Shown here in pieces: positions 26,155-34,219 of a stretch of 64,000 nt of DNA. The DNA is from CALFXN01 sp937957815 (GTDB lineage Bacteria; Synergistota; Synergistia; Synergistales; Aminobacteriaceae). The DNA is taken from positions 1 to 64,000 of the forward strand of contig DAIQNX010000007.1 in assembly GCA_036788195.1 (NCBI GenBank). The letters run 5' to 3'. The notes under the pieces were generated by a model. The model was not told the DNA's origin and did no database searches. It saw nothing but the letters and a program-made list of their open reading frames with translations. Position 1 is the stretch's first letter; each line of letters starts with the position of its first letter. The translations under genes were made by a program, and so were the position numbers.

Positions 26155-27474
26155 ATGTTCGATTTTGCGCCGGAATTACCTGCAATGGCGATGATTGGAG
26201 TGCTTCTCTTCGCAACGCTCCCGGCAGGCGCCGCCGTGACGGCATCGGACGACGCGAAAGCGTCCGTACAGGCCTCGCGCGGTTCAGTACGCCTCCGGGG
26301 GTTCCGCGACCCGGAGATGGACTTCCAGGTCATCCGCTCGATCGGCGCGGATGCCTATGGAGGCGGAACGATCGGGGAGATCCTCGCCGCCCGCGACTCG
26401 ATCGCCGACGGCGATCCGTCCGCGTGGACCGGCGCGTTCGCGGCTCTCGCGGAACGGCTCGAAGCCGACGGGAAAGACCGGATGCTGCGCGGGCATCCGG
26501 TCAGCGCCCGGGACGCCTTCCTTCGCGCCTCGAGCTATTGGCGGGCGGCGGAATACTACGGCGACCCTCGAAGAGATGATGCGCAGCGGTGCGGACTCCG
26601 ATGCCGCGAGGCGTTTCTCGCCGGGACGCGACTCCTCCCCGGCGGAGTCGAAGATCTTCGCATCCCGTTCGGCGACACGCCGATCCGGGGATATTTCCTG
26701 CGGGCGGCATCCGACGACGTCGTCCGTCCGACGGTCCTCATGATGAGCGGGTACGACGGAACCTCCGAGGAGATGTTCTTCGCGGCCGGACGCGCCGGAC
26801 TCGAGCGCGGATACAATGTCCTGCTCTTCGACGGCCCGGGCCAGACGGGGATGCGGCGTTTCTTCCCCGACTCGGCCTTCATCCCCGATTACGGCCCCGT
26901 CATACGCGCGGTCATCGACCACGCGATGTCGCGGACGGACGTCGATCCGAAGCGCATCGCGCTCTACGGCGTCAGCATGGGCGGATACCTCGCGCTCAGC
27001 GGGTCGATCGGCGAAGGACGCCTCGCGGCGCTCGTGCTCAACTCGCCGATTACGAATCTTCACGAGTACATGTCGGCCTTTATGTCCCGATCGCGCGACT
27101 CCCGGGACGATATGACCCTCGACGAGCTCGCGGCGCTTCCCGACGACGTCATTCCGTGGGGGCTCCGCAGCGCCGGGATGAACTTCATCCGGCGCTTCGG
27201 GGCGACGACGTTCTCGGGCGCGATGAAAGCGCTCGAGGCATTCGATAATCGTCCGCGCCTGAAGAGGCTGAAGGTTCCGACGCTCGCGCTCGCGTCTCGC
27301 GGCGAAGGAGCGGCCCCGGTGCGTCTTGCGGAAGAGTTCGCGGCGACGTCGCCCCGTCCCGTGACGCTCAGGATCTTCGAGCAATCGTCCGGAGCGAACA
27401 TGCATTGTCAACTCGACAACCTGCCGCTGTCCGCGGCCGTGATCTTCGACTGGCTCGACGAAACCCTCCGGTGA
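26155..27474 (+). CDS. Alpha/beta hydrolase with N-terminal helical domain
   Basis: The 439-residue protein has a helical N-terminal region (about 60-170) and an alpha/beta hydrolase core. This layout resembles the FrsA/dienelactone-type hydrolases that include 2,6-dihydroxypseudooxynicotine hydrolase. The nucleophile elbow is GVSMGGYLAL and the oxyanion region is TVLMMSGYDGTSEEM. The catalytic His region is less clear (GANMHCQL near the C-terminus). A hydrophobic stretch near residues 11-28 may be a signal or anchor, but the charged N-region is missing. ATG at 26155 follows AGGAGG by eight bases. Substrate and exact reaction are unknown. Confidence 0.82.
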   Translation: MFDFAPELPAMAMIGVLLFATLPAGAAVTASDDAKASVQASRGSVRLRGFRDPEMDFQVIRSIGADAYGGGTIGEILAARDSIADGDPSAWTGAFAALAERLEADGKDRMLRGHPVSARDAFLRASSYWRAAEYYGDPRRDDAQRCGLRCREAFLAGTRLLPGGVEDLRIPFGDTPIRGYFLRAASDDVVRPTVLMMSGYDGTSEEMFFAAGRAGLERGYNVLLFDGPGQTGMRRFFPDSAFIPDYGPVIRAVIDHAMSRTDVDPKRIALYGVSMGGYLALSGSIGEGRLAALVLNSPITNLHEYMSAFMSRSRDSRDDMTLDELAALPDDVIPWGLRSAGMNFIRRFGATTFSGAMKALEAFDNRPRLKRLKVPTLALASRGEGAAPVRLAEEFAATSPRPVTLRIFEQSSGANMHCQLDNLPLSAAVIFDWLDETLR

Positions 27475-27510
27475 CGAAAGAGCGGGGGCGCGTTTTCCCC
27501 GCTCTTTCGT
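27474..27510. terminator. Bidirectional terminator overlapping the hydrolase stop codon
   Basis: ACGAAAGAGCGGGG (27474-27487) and CCCCGCTCTTTCGT (27497-27510) form a perfect 14-bp stem with a 9-base loop. The stem begins in the last base of the stop codon. The hairpin lies between convergent genes. Confidence 0.75.
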
Positions 27511-27540
27511 TTCATATTAGTCCGGCCGGCTTCGCGCGGG

Positions 27541-28667
27541 TTATTCCTCGAGGCGGACTCTCCCTTCCCGGAAAAGGGACTCGCATGCGTCGACGACTGC
27601 CGGGTCGTACGCGATCCCCTTTTTCGATTCGATCTCGCCGAGCGCCGCGTCGATGCCGAGCGCGGGCCGGTAGGGCCGGTGCGACGCCATCGCCTCGACG
27701 ACATCCGCAACCCCGATGATCCGCGCCGCGGGAAGGATGTCGCCGCCCGAAAGCCCTCTCGGATACCCAGACCCGTCGATCCTCTCATGATGCTGATAGA
27801 CGATTTCCGCGAGCGGCCACGACAGTTCGATGCCCTTCAGCAGCCTGTACCCCGCGGCAGCGTGCTCACGCACCAGTTCGAGCTCGATCCGGCTGAGTTT
27901 CTTCGTTTTCCCGAGGATTTCCGACGGCGTCTCGATCTTGCCGAGGTCATGGACCAGCGCCGCGAGTTCGATATGCCTCGCCCCATCCGGGCTCATCCCC
28001 ATCTCGAGCGCGATCGCCTTCGAGAGATGCGCCACTCTGCGCTGGTGTCCCGCCGTATAGGGGTCGCGCGCCTCGGTCGTCGCCGCGAGCACCCGGATCG
28101 TCTGGAGACGCGCCCTTTCGAGCGCCGCTATTTCCTCCTGCAACCTCCTGTTGGAATCCGCCGCGCGGCGTTCCGCATCCTTGCGGGCGCCGATATCCTG
28201 ATAGACCGCGTAAATCCCCGGCACCCGGGCGACAGCATCACGGGAAACCCGGTGAAAGCGACCTCGACGACGGTGCCATCCTTGAGTTCGAGCACCATGC
28301 GATGCTGCGCCGTGACGTCCGGCGTGTAGCCGAGGATCTTGCCTCCTTCGATGCGGACGATGTCGATTCTGTACCAACATCTGGCGCCGTCGCGCCTGTA
28401 GGAAAAGATCCAGGAGTCCTCGTCCTTCAGGCGTCCGATACGGTCCCGCGCCTCGTTTTCCGCTTCCGGAGGAAGCAGCGTCCAGAGGGGTCCGGACATG
28501 GCCTGTCCTTCCTTCTGTTCCATCATGCGCAGAAATGCGGAGTTGACCTCGAGGACATTTCCCGCGGCGTCGGCGACGAACACGCCGATCGGGACGTGTT
28601 CGACATAGACCCGGAAGCGTTCCGTGCTGAACCGAAGCTCGCGACGCATCCGGTCGACGCCCGTCAT
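27541..28667 (-). pseudogene. PAS/HD-GYP phosphodiesterase gene with a frameshift
   Basis: The N-terminal PAS part is read from ATG 28667 (VYVEHVPIGVFVADAAGNVLEV) to about VEVAFTGFPV near 28240. The rest continues in another frame with GIYAVYQDIGARKDAERR, a coiled linker and a complete HD-GYP domain (HDLGK, HHERIDGSGYP). The domain would hydrolyse cyclic di-GMP. The two halves fit end to end, so a single indel around 28215-28245 has split the gene. Either the gene is recently inactivated, the assembly has an error, or ribosomes shift here. No slippery heptamer was seen; the site is GC-rich with CCCGGG. The start lies close to the nik promoter on the other strand. Confidence 0.8.
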
Positions 28668-28689
28668 GTCGACGACGCGAGCGGTCGGC

Positions 28690-28747
28690 TTGACACGAAA
28701 TAAAAAAAGCGTAGTATTTTGTGTTACGAAATAAAACTTTTGTGTTA
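28690..28747 (+). promoter_or_regulatory. nik promoter with repeated operator-like elements
   Basis: TTGACA (28690-28695), 16 bases and TAGTAT (28712-28717) form the promoter. TGACACGAAATA (28691-28702) is an inverted copy, 10 of 12 positions, of TATTTTGTGTTA (28715-28726). TTTTGTGTTA recurs directly at 28717-28726 and 28738-28747 (21 bp apart). CGAAATAAAA recurs at 28696-28705 and 28727-28736. GTGTTAC half-sites resemble NikR sites reported in some bacteria. The AT-rich block stands out sharply from its surroundings. Confidence 0.6.
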
Positions 28748-28772
28748 TAAATTGACGAAGGAGGGTATTTTT

Positions 28773-30359
28773 GTGACGAAACGCACACTCTCGCTTTTCG
28801 CGACGATTCTCTGCCTCGCGGCCTGCCTCGCGGCCGTTCCCGCGGCGGCGGCCCCTTCGACCGAAAAGACCATCACCTATTCCTGGCCCCTCAACGCCGG
28901 AGACATCAATCCGCATCTCTACTCCCCGAACCAGATGTACGCCCAGGCGCTCGTCTACGAGCCGCTCGTGAGCTTCGGCGACTCCGGAAAGATCGAACCC
29001 TGCCTGGCGGTCTCGTGGGCGATTTCCGACGACGGAAAGGCATACACCTTCACGCTGCGCGACGGCGTGACGTTCAGCGACGGGACGCCCTTCGACGCCG
29101 CGGCCGCGAAGAAGAACTTCGACACGATCATGGCGAACGCGAAACGCCATTCGTGGCTCGCGATCGTCGAGCTCATCGAAAAAACAGAAGCCGTCGATCC
29201 GAAGATCTTCCGCCTGACGCTGAAGACCCCGTACGCGCCGACGCTCAACGACCTGTCGCTCATCCGCCCCTTCCGTTTCCTGTCGCCGAAGGCGTTTCCG
29301 GAGAGCGGCAATACCGCCGACGGCATCCGCGCGACGGTCGGAACCGGTCCGTGGGTGCTCGCGGAGACGAAGAAGGGCGAGTATGACGTCTTCGTGCGCA
29401 ACGAGAATTATTGGGGACCAAGGCCCTTCTTCGACAAGATCGTCGTCCGCGTTCTGCCCGATCCCGAGGGGCGCGTCGTGGCGTTCGAAACGGGCGAGAT
29501 CGACCTGATCTACGGATCGCAGATCAACATCGAATCCTTCATGCGCCTCAAGGGCTCCGGACAATACGCCACGGCCGTCTCCGGACCGATGACGACGCGC
29601 GCGTTCGCGATCAACTCAGCGCGCGGGGCGACGAAGGATCTTGGCGTCCGGCGCGCCATCCAGCACGCCGTGAACCGGGATGCGATCGTCCGATCGATCT
29701 TCCGCGATCTCGAACCGCGCGCGGACTTCCTGTTCCCGACGACGACCGCCTATTGCGACACAGGCGCGACACCGTACGAATACGACCCGGCGAAGGCCGC
29801 GAAACTTCTCGACGATGCCGGATGGAAGAAGGTCGCAGGCCGCGACTACCGGGAAAAAGACGGCAAAAACCTCTCCATGGAGGTCTGTTTCGTCGGCAAC
29901 GATCCGCTCCAGAAGGCGCTCGCCGAAGTGATTCAGGGCGACTTCCGGAAGGTCGGCATCGAGGCCGTCCTGATCGGCGAAGAGCGGGATTCGTTCTACG
30001 GCCGCCAGAAGACCGGCGAATTCGACCTGATCTTCAGCCAAACATGGGGAGCACCCTACGAACCGCACGCGGTCGTCGGATCGATGCGCGCGCCGTCGCA
30101 CGCCGACTATCAGGCGCAGGTCGGGTTGCCGATGAAGAAGGACCTCGACGCATCGATCACGAAGGTGCTGAGCGCCACCGACGAGGCCGAACGCGCGAAG
30201 CTCTACCGGGAAATCCTGACGACGCTTCACGAACAGGCCGTCTATCTGCCGCTGACCTATCCCACGCAACTTGCGGTCTACTCGAAGAAAATCGCGGACT
30301 TTCCATTCTCCGTGCTCCAGTATGTCGTTCCGTTCGAACGGATGAGCGAACGGAAGTAG
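28773..30359 (+). CDS. nikA: Nickel ABC transporter substrate-binding protein NikA
   Basis: This exported receptor for a nickel chelate delivers it to NikBC. The 528-residue precursor has a signal peptide ending near VPAAAA. Similarity to E. coli NikA, as remembered, is strong along the whole length: ITYSWPLNAGDINPHLYSPN, PFRFLSPKAFPES, VRNENYWG, GTGPWVLAE and TWGAPYEPHAVVGSMRAPSH. The last includes the histidine corresponding to the nickel-site His. GTG at 28773 follows AAGGAGGG by about eight bases. It is the first gene of a tight five-gene operon. A general peptide-binding role is less likely given these NikA-specific stretches. Confidence 0.9.
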   Translation: MTKRTLSLFATILCLAACLAAVPAAAAPSTEKTITYSWPLNAGDINPHLYSPNQMYAQALVYEPLVSFGDSGKIEPCLAVSWAISDDGKAYTFTLRDGVTFSDGTPFDAAAAKKNFDTIMANAKRHSWLAIVELIEKTEAVDPKIFRLTLKTPYAPTLNDLSLIRPFRFLSPKAFPESGNTADGIRATVGTGPWVLAETKKGEYDVFVRNENYWGPRPFFDKIVVRVLPDPEGRVVAFETGEIDLIYGSQINIESFMRLKGSGQYATAVSGPMTTRAFAINSARGATKDLGVRRAIQHAVNRDAIVRSIFRDLEPRADFLFPTTTAYCDTGATPYEYDPAKAAKLLDDAGWKKVAGRDYREKDGKNLSMEVCFVGNDPLQKALAEVIQGDFRKVGIEAVLIGEERDSFYGRQKTGEFDLIFSQTWGAPYEPHAVVGSMRAPSHADYQAQVGLPMKKDLDASITKVLSATDEAERAKLYREILTTLHEQAVYLPLTYPTQLAVYSKKIADFPFSVLQYVVPFERMSERK

Positions 30360-30372
30360 GCGTCCCCGAACG

Positions 30373-31314
30373 ATGCTGAAATTCATCGCGCGGCGTCTGC
30401 TCGCGCTCGTCCCGATCCTTCTGCTGATGTCCGTCGTCGTCTTCCTGATGCTCCGCATGGCGAAAGGAGACCCCGCGATGGCCTATCTCCAGCTGTCGAA
30501 CATCCCTCCGACCGACGAGGCCATGGCCGAGGCGCGAAGCTCGCTCGGACTCGACCGACCGCTCGCCGTGCAGTACGTCGACTGGCTCGGGCGGGCGCTG
30601 CGCCTGGATTTCGGCATTTCGTACACGTCGAAGCGGCCCGTTCTGGAAGGGATTCTCCGGTCGATGCCGGTGACGCTGGACCTCGCGTTCAAGGCGCTCG
30701 CCGTGACGCTTCTCGTCAGCTTTCCGCTCGGCATCCTGGCGGCGCTCCGCAAGGACCGCCTGCTCGACCACGCGACGCGCGTCTTCGCGTTCGTCGGCGT
30801 CTCGCTGCCGGGATTCTGGTTCGGCCTGATGCTCGTGACGCTCTTCTCGGTCGTCCTCAAGGTCCTGCCGCCGATGGGGCGCGGAACGCCCGCGCACTAC
30901 ATCATGCCACTCGCGACGCTGTCGCTCATGTCGATCGCGATCAATATCCGCTTCATCCGCGCGTCGCTTCTCGAGCAGATGAAAAGCCGCTCCATACTCT
31001 ACGCGCGCTCCCGGGGCCTCACGAAGGGCGCGATGCTGCTCCACGTGCTGCGCAACGCGCTGCTTCCCGTCGTGACCGCGATCGGAATGCACCTCGGAGA
31101 GCTTCTGGGCGGGGCGGTCATCGTCGAAAACATCTTCGCCTGGCCGGGCGTCGGGCGGTATGCGCTCTTCGCGATATCGAACCGCGACTACCCCGTGCTC
31201 CAGTGCTTCATCCTATTCATGACGGTCGTGTTCGTGCTCTGCACGCTCGCCTCCGATATCCTCTGCGCGTGGCTCGATCCGCGGCTTCGCCTCGGAAGCG
31301 GGGAACGGCAATGA
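30373..31314 (+). CDS. nikB: Nickel ABC transporter permease NikB
   Basis: This 313-residue inner-membrane permease of the binding-protein-dependent type 1 family has about six membrane segments. It opens MLKFIARRLLALVPILLLMS, as DppB/NikB proteins do, and carries the coupling-helix EAA-like region ARSRGLTKGAMLLHVLRNALLP near the C-terminus. It pairs with NikC to form the pore. It lies 13 bases after nikA and shares a 4-base ATGA overlap with nikC. Confidence 0.9.
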   Translation: MLKFIARRLLALVPILLLMSVVVFLMLRMAKGDPAMAYLQLSNIPPTDEAMAEARSSLGLDRPLAVQYVDWLGRALRLDFGISYTSKRPVLEGILRSMPVTLDLAFKALAVTLLVSFPLGILAALRKDRLLDHATRVFAFVGVSLPGFWFGLMLVTLFSVVLKVLPPMGRGTPAHYIMPLATLSLMSIAINIRFIRASLLEQMKSRSILYARSRGLTKGAMLLHVLRNALLPVVTAIGMHLGELLGGAVIVENIFAWPGVGRYALFAISNRDYPVLQCFILFMTVVFVLCTLASDILCAWLDPRLRLGSGERQ

Positions 31315-32135
31315 CGTTCTTCCGGCAGCCGCTCGTCGCCGTCGCGGCCGTGATTCTCGCGTTCATCGCCGGGCTTGCGCTCTTCGCCCCGATCGTCGGC
31401 TCGGGCGACCCCGTCGACACGCACCTCGAACGCAAGCTGGAGGGACCGAGCGCCGAGCACTGGCTCGGAACCGACCACCTCGGCCGGGACGTCCTCTCGC
31501 GCCTCGCGTTCGGGGCGCGGACGTCGCTCGGCGCCGTCTCGGTCATCCTCGCGATGATCCTCGTTGCGAGCACCACGGTCGGATGCGTCTCCGCGCTGTG
31601 CGGCGGCATCGTCGACTCGGTGCTGATGCGCCTCTGCGACACGTTCCTGACCTTTCCGACGATCATCCTGGCGATGTTCCTGACCGGAATCCTCGGCACG
31701 GGGATCGTCAACGTCGTCATCGCCGTCGTCCTGACGCACTGGGCGTGGTACGCGCGGATCATCCGGAGCCTCGTGCTTTCGGTCAAGAACCGCGAGTACG
31801 TCGCGGCCGCGAAGGTTTCCGGAACGACCGGAATCCGAACGGTCTTCCGGCATATCCTGCCCGCGACGGCCGCGCAGCTCGTCGTCCTCGCGACGCTCGA
31901 CATCGGACACATGATGCTCCACGTCTCGGGGCTCTCGTTCCTCGGACTCGGCGTCCGTCCCCCGCTGCCGGAGTGGGGCGTCATGATCAACGACGCGCGC
32001 CCCTATCTGTGGACGCAACCGCATCTGATCCTCTACCCCGGTCTGCTGATCTTCCTGACCGTCGCGGCGTTCAACCTCTTGGGCGACGCGCTCCGGGACT
32101 TCCTCGACGTCGCCTCGACCGGAGGAAACCCATGA
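31311..32135 (+). CDS. nikC: Nickel ABC transporter permease NikC
   Basis: The 274-residue second permease subunit has about six membrane segments. GTDHLGRDVLSRLAFGARTS near the N-terminus is the classic DppC/NikC motif. The coupling region is VSGTTGIRTVFRHILPAT. It overlaps nikB and nikD by four bases each, so translation of the operon is coupled. Confidence 0.9.
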   Translation: MTFFRQPLVAVAAVILAFIAGLALFAPIVGSGDPVDTHLERKLEGPSAEHWLGTDHLGRDVLSRLAFGARTSLGAVSVILAMILVASTTVGCVSALCGGIVDSVLMRLCDTFLTFPTIILAMFLTGILGTGIVNVVIAVVLTHWAWYARIIRSLVLSVKNREYVAAAKVSGTTGIRTVFRHILPATAAQLVVLATLDIGHMMLHVSGLSFLGLGVRPPLPEWGVMINDARPYLWTQPHLILYPGLLIFLTVAAFNLLGDALRDFLDVASTGGNP

Positions 32136-32986
32136 GCGACACGCTTCTGTCCGTCGAAAACCTGTCCGTCGCGCTTTCCCGCAGTCCTGAGGCGCGTCTC
32201 GTGCGTTCGGCGTCGCTTTCGGTCCGGCGCGGGCGCGTGACGGGGCTCGTGGGCGAGTCGGGGTGCGGCAAGAGCCTGACGTGCCTCTCGGTCCTCGGCC
32301 TTCTCCCGGAGGGGGTCGCCCTTACGGGCGGATCGATCGACCTCCTCGGAACGCGCATGGACCGCGCATCCGAGGAGGAGCTTCGCGACATCCGGGGGCG
32401 TACGGCGGCCTTCGTGCTCCAGAACCCTGCGAGCTGCTTCGACCCCCTCTTCACGATCCGCCGGCATTTCTCGGAGACGCTGTCGTCCCACGGGGTCGGC
32501 GACCGGAAGCGACAGCGCGAACTGGCGGCGGCGCGCCTCGTCGAGGTCGGATTCCCGTCTCCGGCCGGGATTCTGGACGCCTATCCGTTCCAGCTCTCGG
32601 GGGGCATGCTCCAGCGCGTGATGATCGCGATCGCGCTCCTCTTCGACCCGCCGCTTCTCGTCGCGGACGAGCCGACGACCGATCTCGACTCCGTGTCGCA
32701 GTCGCACGTCCTCGACCTGCTCCAGACCGTCCGAAAGCGGTACGGTATGTCCATTCTCCTCGTGACGCACGATCTGTCGGTCATCGACCGGATGGCCGAC
32801 GACGTCTTCGTGATGCGGCACGGCGAGATCGTCGATTCGGGAACGAAGGAGGAGCTGTTCGAGCGAAGCCGTCAGCCCTACACGCGGCTTCTGGTCGAGG
32901 CGCACCGGAAACTCTGCGCCTCGTGCGACGGGACGAAAGAGGGAGAAACACATGCAGACGCTGCTGTCGCTGCAAAGGGTTCATAA
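32132..32986 (+). CDS. nikD: Nickel ABC transporter ATP-binding protein NikD
   Basis: This 284-residue cytoplasmic ATPase powers nickel import. The Walker A motif is GESGCGKS, the signature LSGGMLQRV, Walker B LLVADEPTTDLD, and the switch His is in LLVTHDLSV. It overlaps nikC by four bases and nikE by 35 bases. The last 12 residues are encoded in sequence that also encodes the NikE N-terminus in another frame. It lacks the Cys-rich C-terminal extension seen in dipeptide ATPases, which fits the Nik assignment. Confidence 0.9.
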   Translation: MSDTLLSVENLSVALSRSPEARLVRSASLSVRRGRVTGLVGESGCGKSLTCLSVLGLLPEGVALTGGSIDLLGTRMDRASEEELRDIRGRTAAFVLQNPASCFDPLFTIRRHFSETLSSHGVGDRKRQRELAAARLVEVGFPSPAGILDAYPFQLSGGMLQRVMIAIALLFDPPLLVADEPTTDLDSVSQSHVLDLLQTVRKRYGMSILLVTHDLSVIDRMADDVFVMRHGEIVDSGTKEELFERSRQPYTRLLVEAHRKLCASCDGTKEGETHADAAVAAKGS

Positions 32987-33755
32987 GTCGTACAGCCGCG
33001 GGGGCGTCTTCTCGCGCGGCGAACGGATCGACGTCCTGAAAGGCGTCGACCTGTCCCTTCCCGAGGGGGGCTCCGTCGGCCTGATCGGGCTGAGCGGGTC
33101 GGGCAAGAGCACGCTCTCGCGCGTCGCGCTCGGGATCGAGCGCCCCGACTCGGGAACCGTGTCGTACCTCGGGCGCGATATCCGGACGGGCGGCCGCGGC
33201 TGTTTCGCGGATTTCCGCCGGAACGTCCAGGTCGTCTTCCAGAACGTCCCGGCGTCGGTGAACCCGCGGATGACCGCCGCGCGGATCATCGCGGAGCCAT
33301 TGTCGAACTTCGAATCGCTGACGGACAAAGAGACGCGCGAGCGCGTCCTCGAACTCCTGTCCGACGTCGGACTCAAGGCGACCGACGCGGAGAAGCTCCC
33401 TCACGAATTCAGCGGCGGCGAACTCCAGCGCGTGTGCATCGCGCGTGCGATCGCGGCGCGTCCGCGCCTGATCGTCTACGACGAGGCCGTCAGCAGCCTC
33501 GACATGCTCGTGCAGGCGCAGATCTTGTCGCTGATCGAGCGCCTTCGCGCGTCGCTCGGAACCGCGTCGCTCTTCATCTCGCACGACCTTCGCGTCGTCC
33601 GCTCGGTCTGCGACGACATCGCGATGCTTCACGAAGGCCGCATCGTCGAACGGCTTCCTGCCGGCCGACCGCTTTCGGCGTGGTCGCATCCGGCAGCCGT
33701 CGACATCGCGAGGGCCGCCGCGAGGAACCTGCGCCCGTCCTGGGCGGGAGCCTGA
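32952..33755 (+). CDS. nikE: Nickel ABC transporter ATP-binding protein NikE
   Basis: The 267-residue second ATPase subunit has Walker A GLSGSGKST, signature FSGGELQRV and Walker B LIVYDEAVSSLD, a form that matches NikE (DEAVSNLD in E. coli, from memory). The switch His is in LFISHDLRVV. It starts inside nikD and its stop codon overlaps the left arm of a 19-bp hairpin that ends the operon. Together nikABCDE would supply nickel, for example for a [NiFe] hydrogenase, none of which is in this window. Confidence 0.9.
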   Translation: MQTLLSLQRVHKSYSRGGVFSRGERIDVLKGVDLSLPEGGSVGLIGLSGSGKSTLSRVALGIERPDSGTVSYLGRDIRTGGRGCFADFRRNVQVVFQNVPASVNPRMTAARIIAEPLSNFESLTDKETRERVLELLSDVGLKATDAEKLPHEFSGGELQRVCIARAIAARPRLIVYDEAVSSLDMLVQAQILSLIERLRASLGTASLFISHDLRVVRSVCDDIAMLHEGRIVERLPAGRPLSAWSHPAAVDIARAAARNLRPSWAGA

Positions 33756-33809
33756 CGAGCGGATTCCCGGGAGGCCGTCAGCAGCCCGGACTCCCGGGAA
33801 TCCGCTCGT
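33755..33809. terminator. Long hairpin between nikE and the response regulator gene
   Basis: ACGAGCGGATTCCCGGGAG (33755-33773) and CTCCCGGGAATCCGCTCGT (33791-33809) are a perfect 19-bp inverted repeat with a 17-base loop. The left arm starts in the nikE stop codon. The right arm encodes part of the last residues (NERIPGSPGC) of the convergent response regulator. It is likely a shared terminator. Confidence 0.7.
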
Positions 33810-34212
33810 TCGTGAGGATCCAGTAAAGGCCGACGCGCTGGACGGCCTGGGTGAACTCGTCGAAGCTCACGGGCTTGCGGACGTAGCCGTTCGCGCCGAG
33901 ATTGTAGCTCTCGACGATATCCCGCTCCTCGCTCGACGACGTGAAGACGACGACCGGAAGAAACCGCGTCCGCTCCTCCGAGCGGATGCGGCGGAGGACG
34001 TCGAGCCCGTCCACCTTGGGAAGCTTCAGATCCAGGAGGACGACGACTGGAAGTTCCCGGCTCCGCTCCGGCCCGAGCAGGCGGTCGATCGCCTGCGCCC
34101 CGTCCCGGACGACCGTGATCCGGTTCGTGATGTTCGCCTTCCGGAGCGCCCGCACCGTGAGTTCCTCGTCGTCCGGATTGTCTTCCACAAGAAGGATTTC
34201 CCTGTCTTCCAC
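33778..34212 (-). CDS. Single-domain response regulator (Rcp1/CheY-like)
   Basis: The 144-residue receiver domain has no output domain. It carries the acidic pair in LLVEDNPDDEE, phospho-acceptor Asp in VLLDLKLPKVDG, Thr/Ser in VVFTSSSEE and Lys in GANGYVRKPVSFDEF. It resembles the small regulators paired with phytochrome-type kinases (NPDDE form). It lies seven bases downstream of a histidine kinase gene, so the two are probably cognate. Its final codons lie inside the shared terminator hairpin. Confidence 0.9.
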   Translation of the reverse strand: MEDREILLVEDNPDDEELTVRALRKANITNRITVVRDGAQAIDRLLGPERSRELPVVVLLDLKLPKVDGLDVLRRIRSEERTRFLPVVVFTSSSEERDIVESYNLGANGYVRKPVSFDEFTQAVQRVGLYWILTNERIPGSPGC

Positions 34213-34219
34213 CGCCGCC

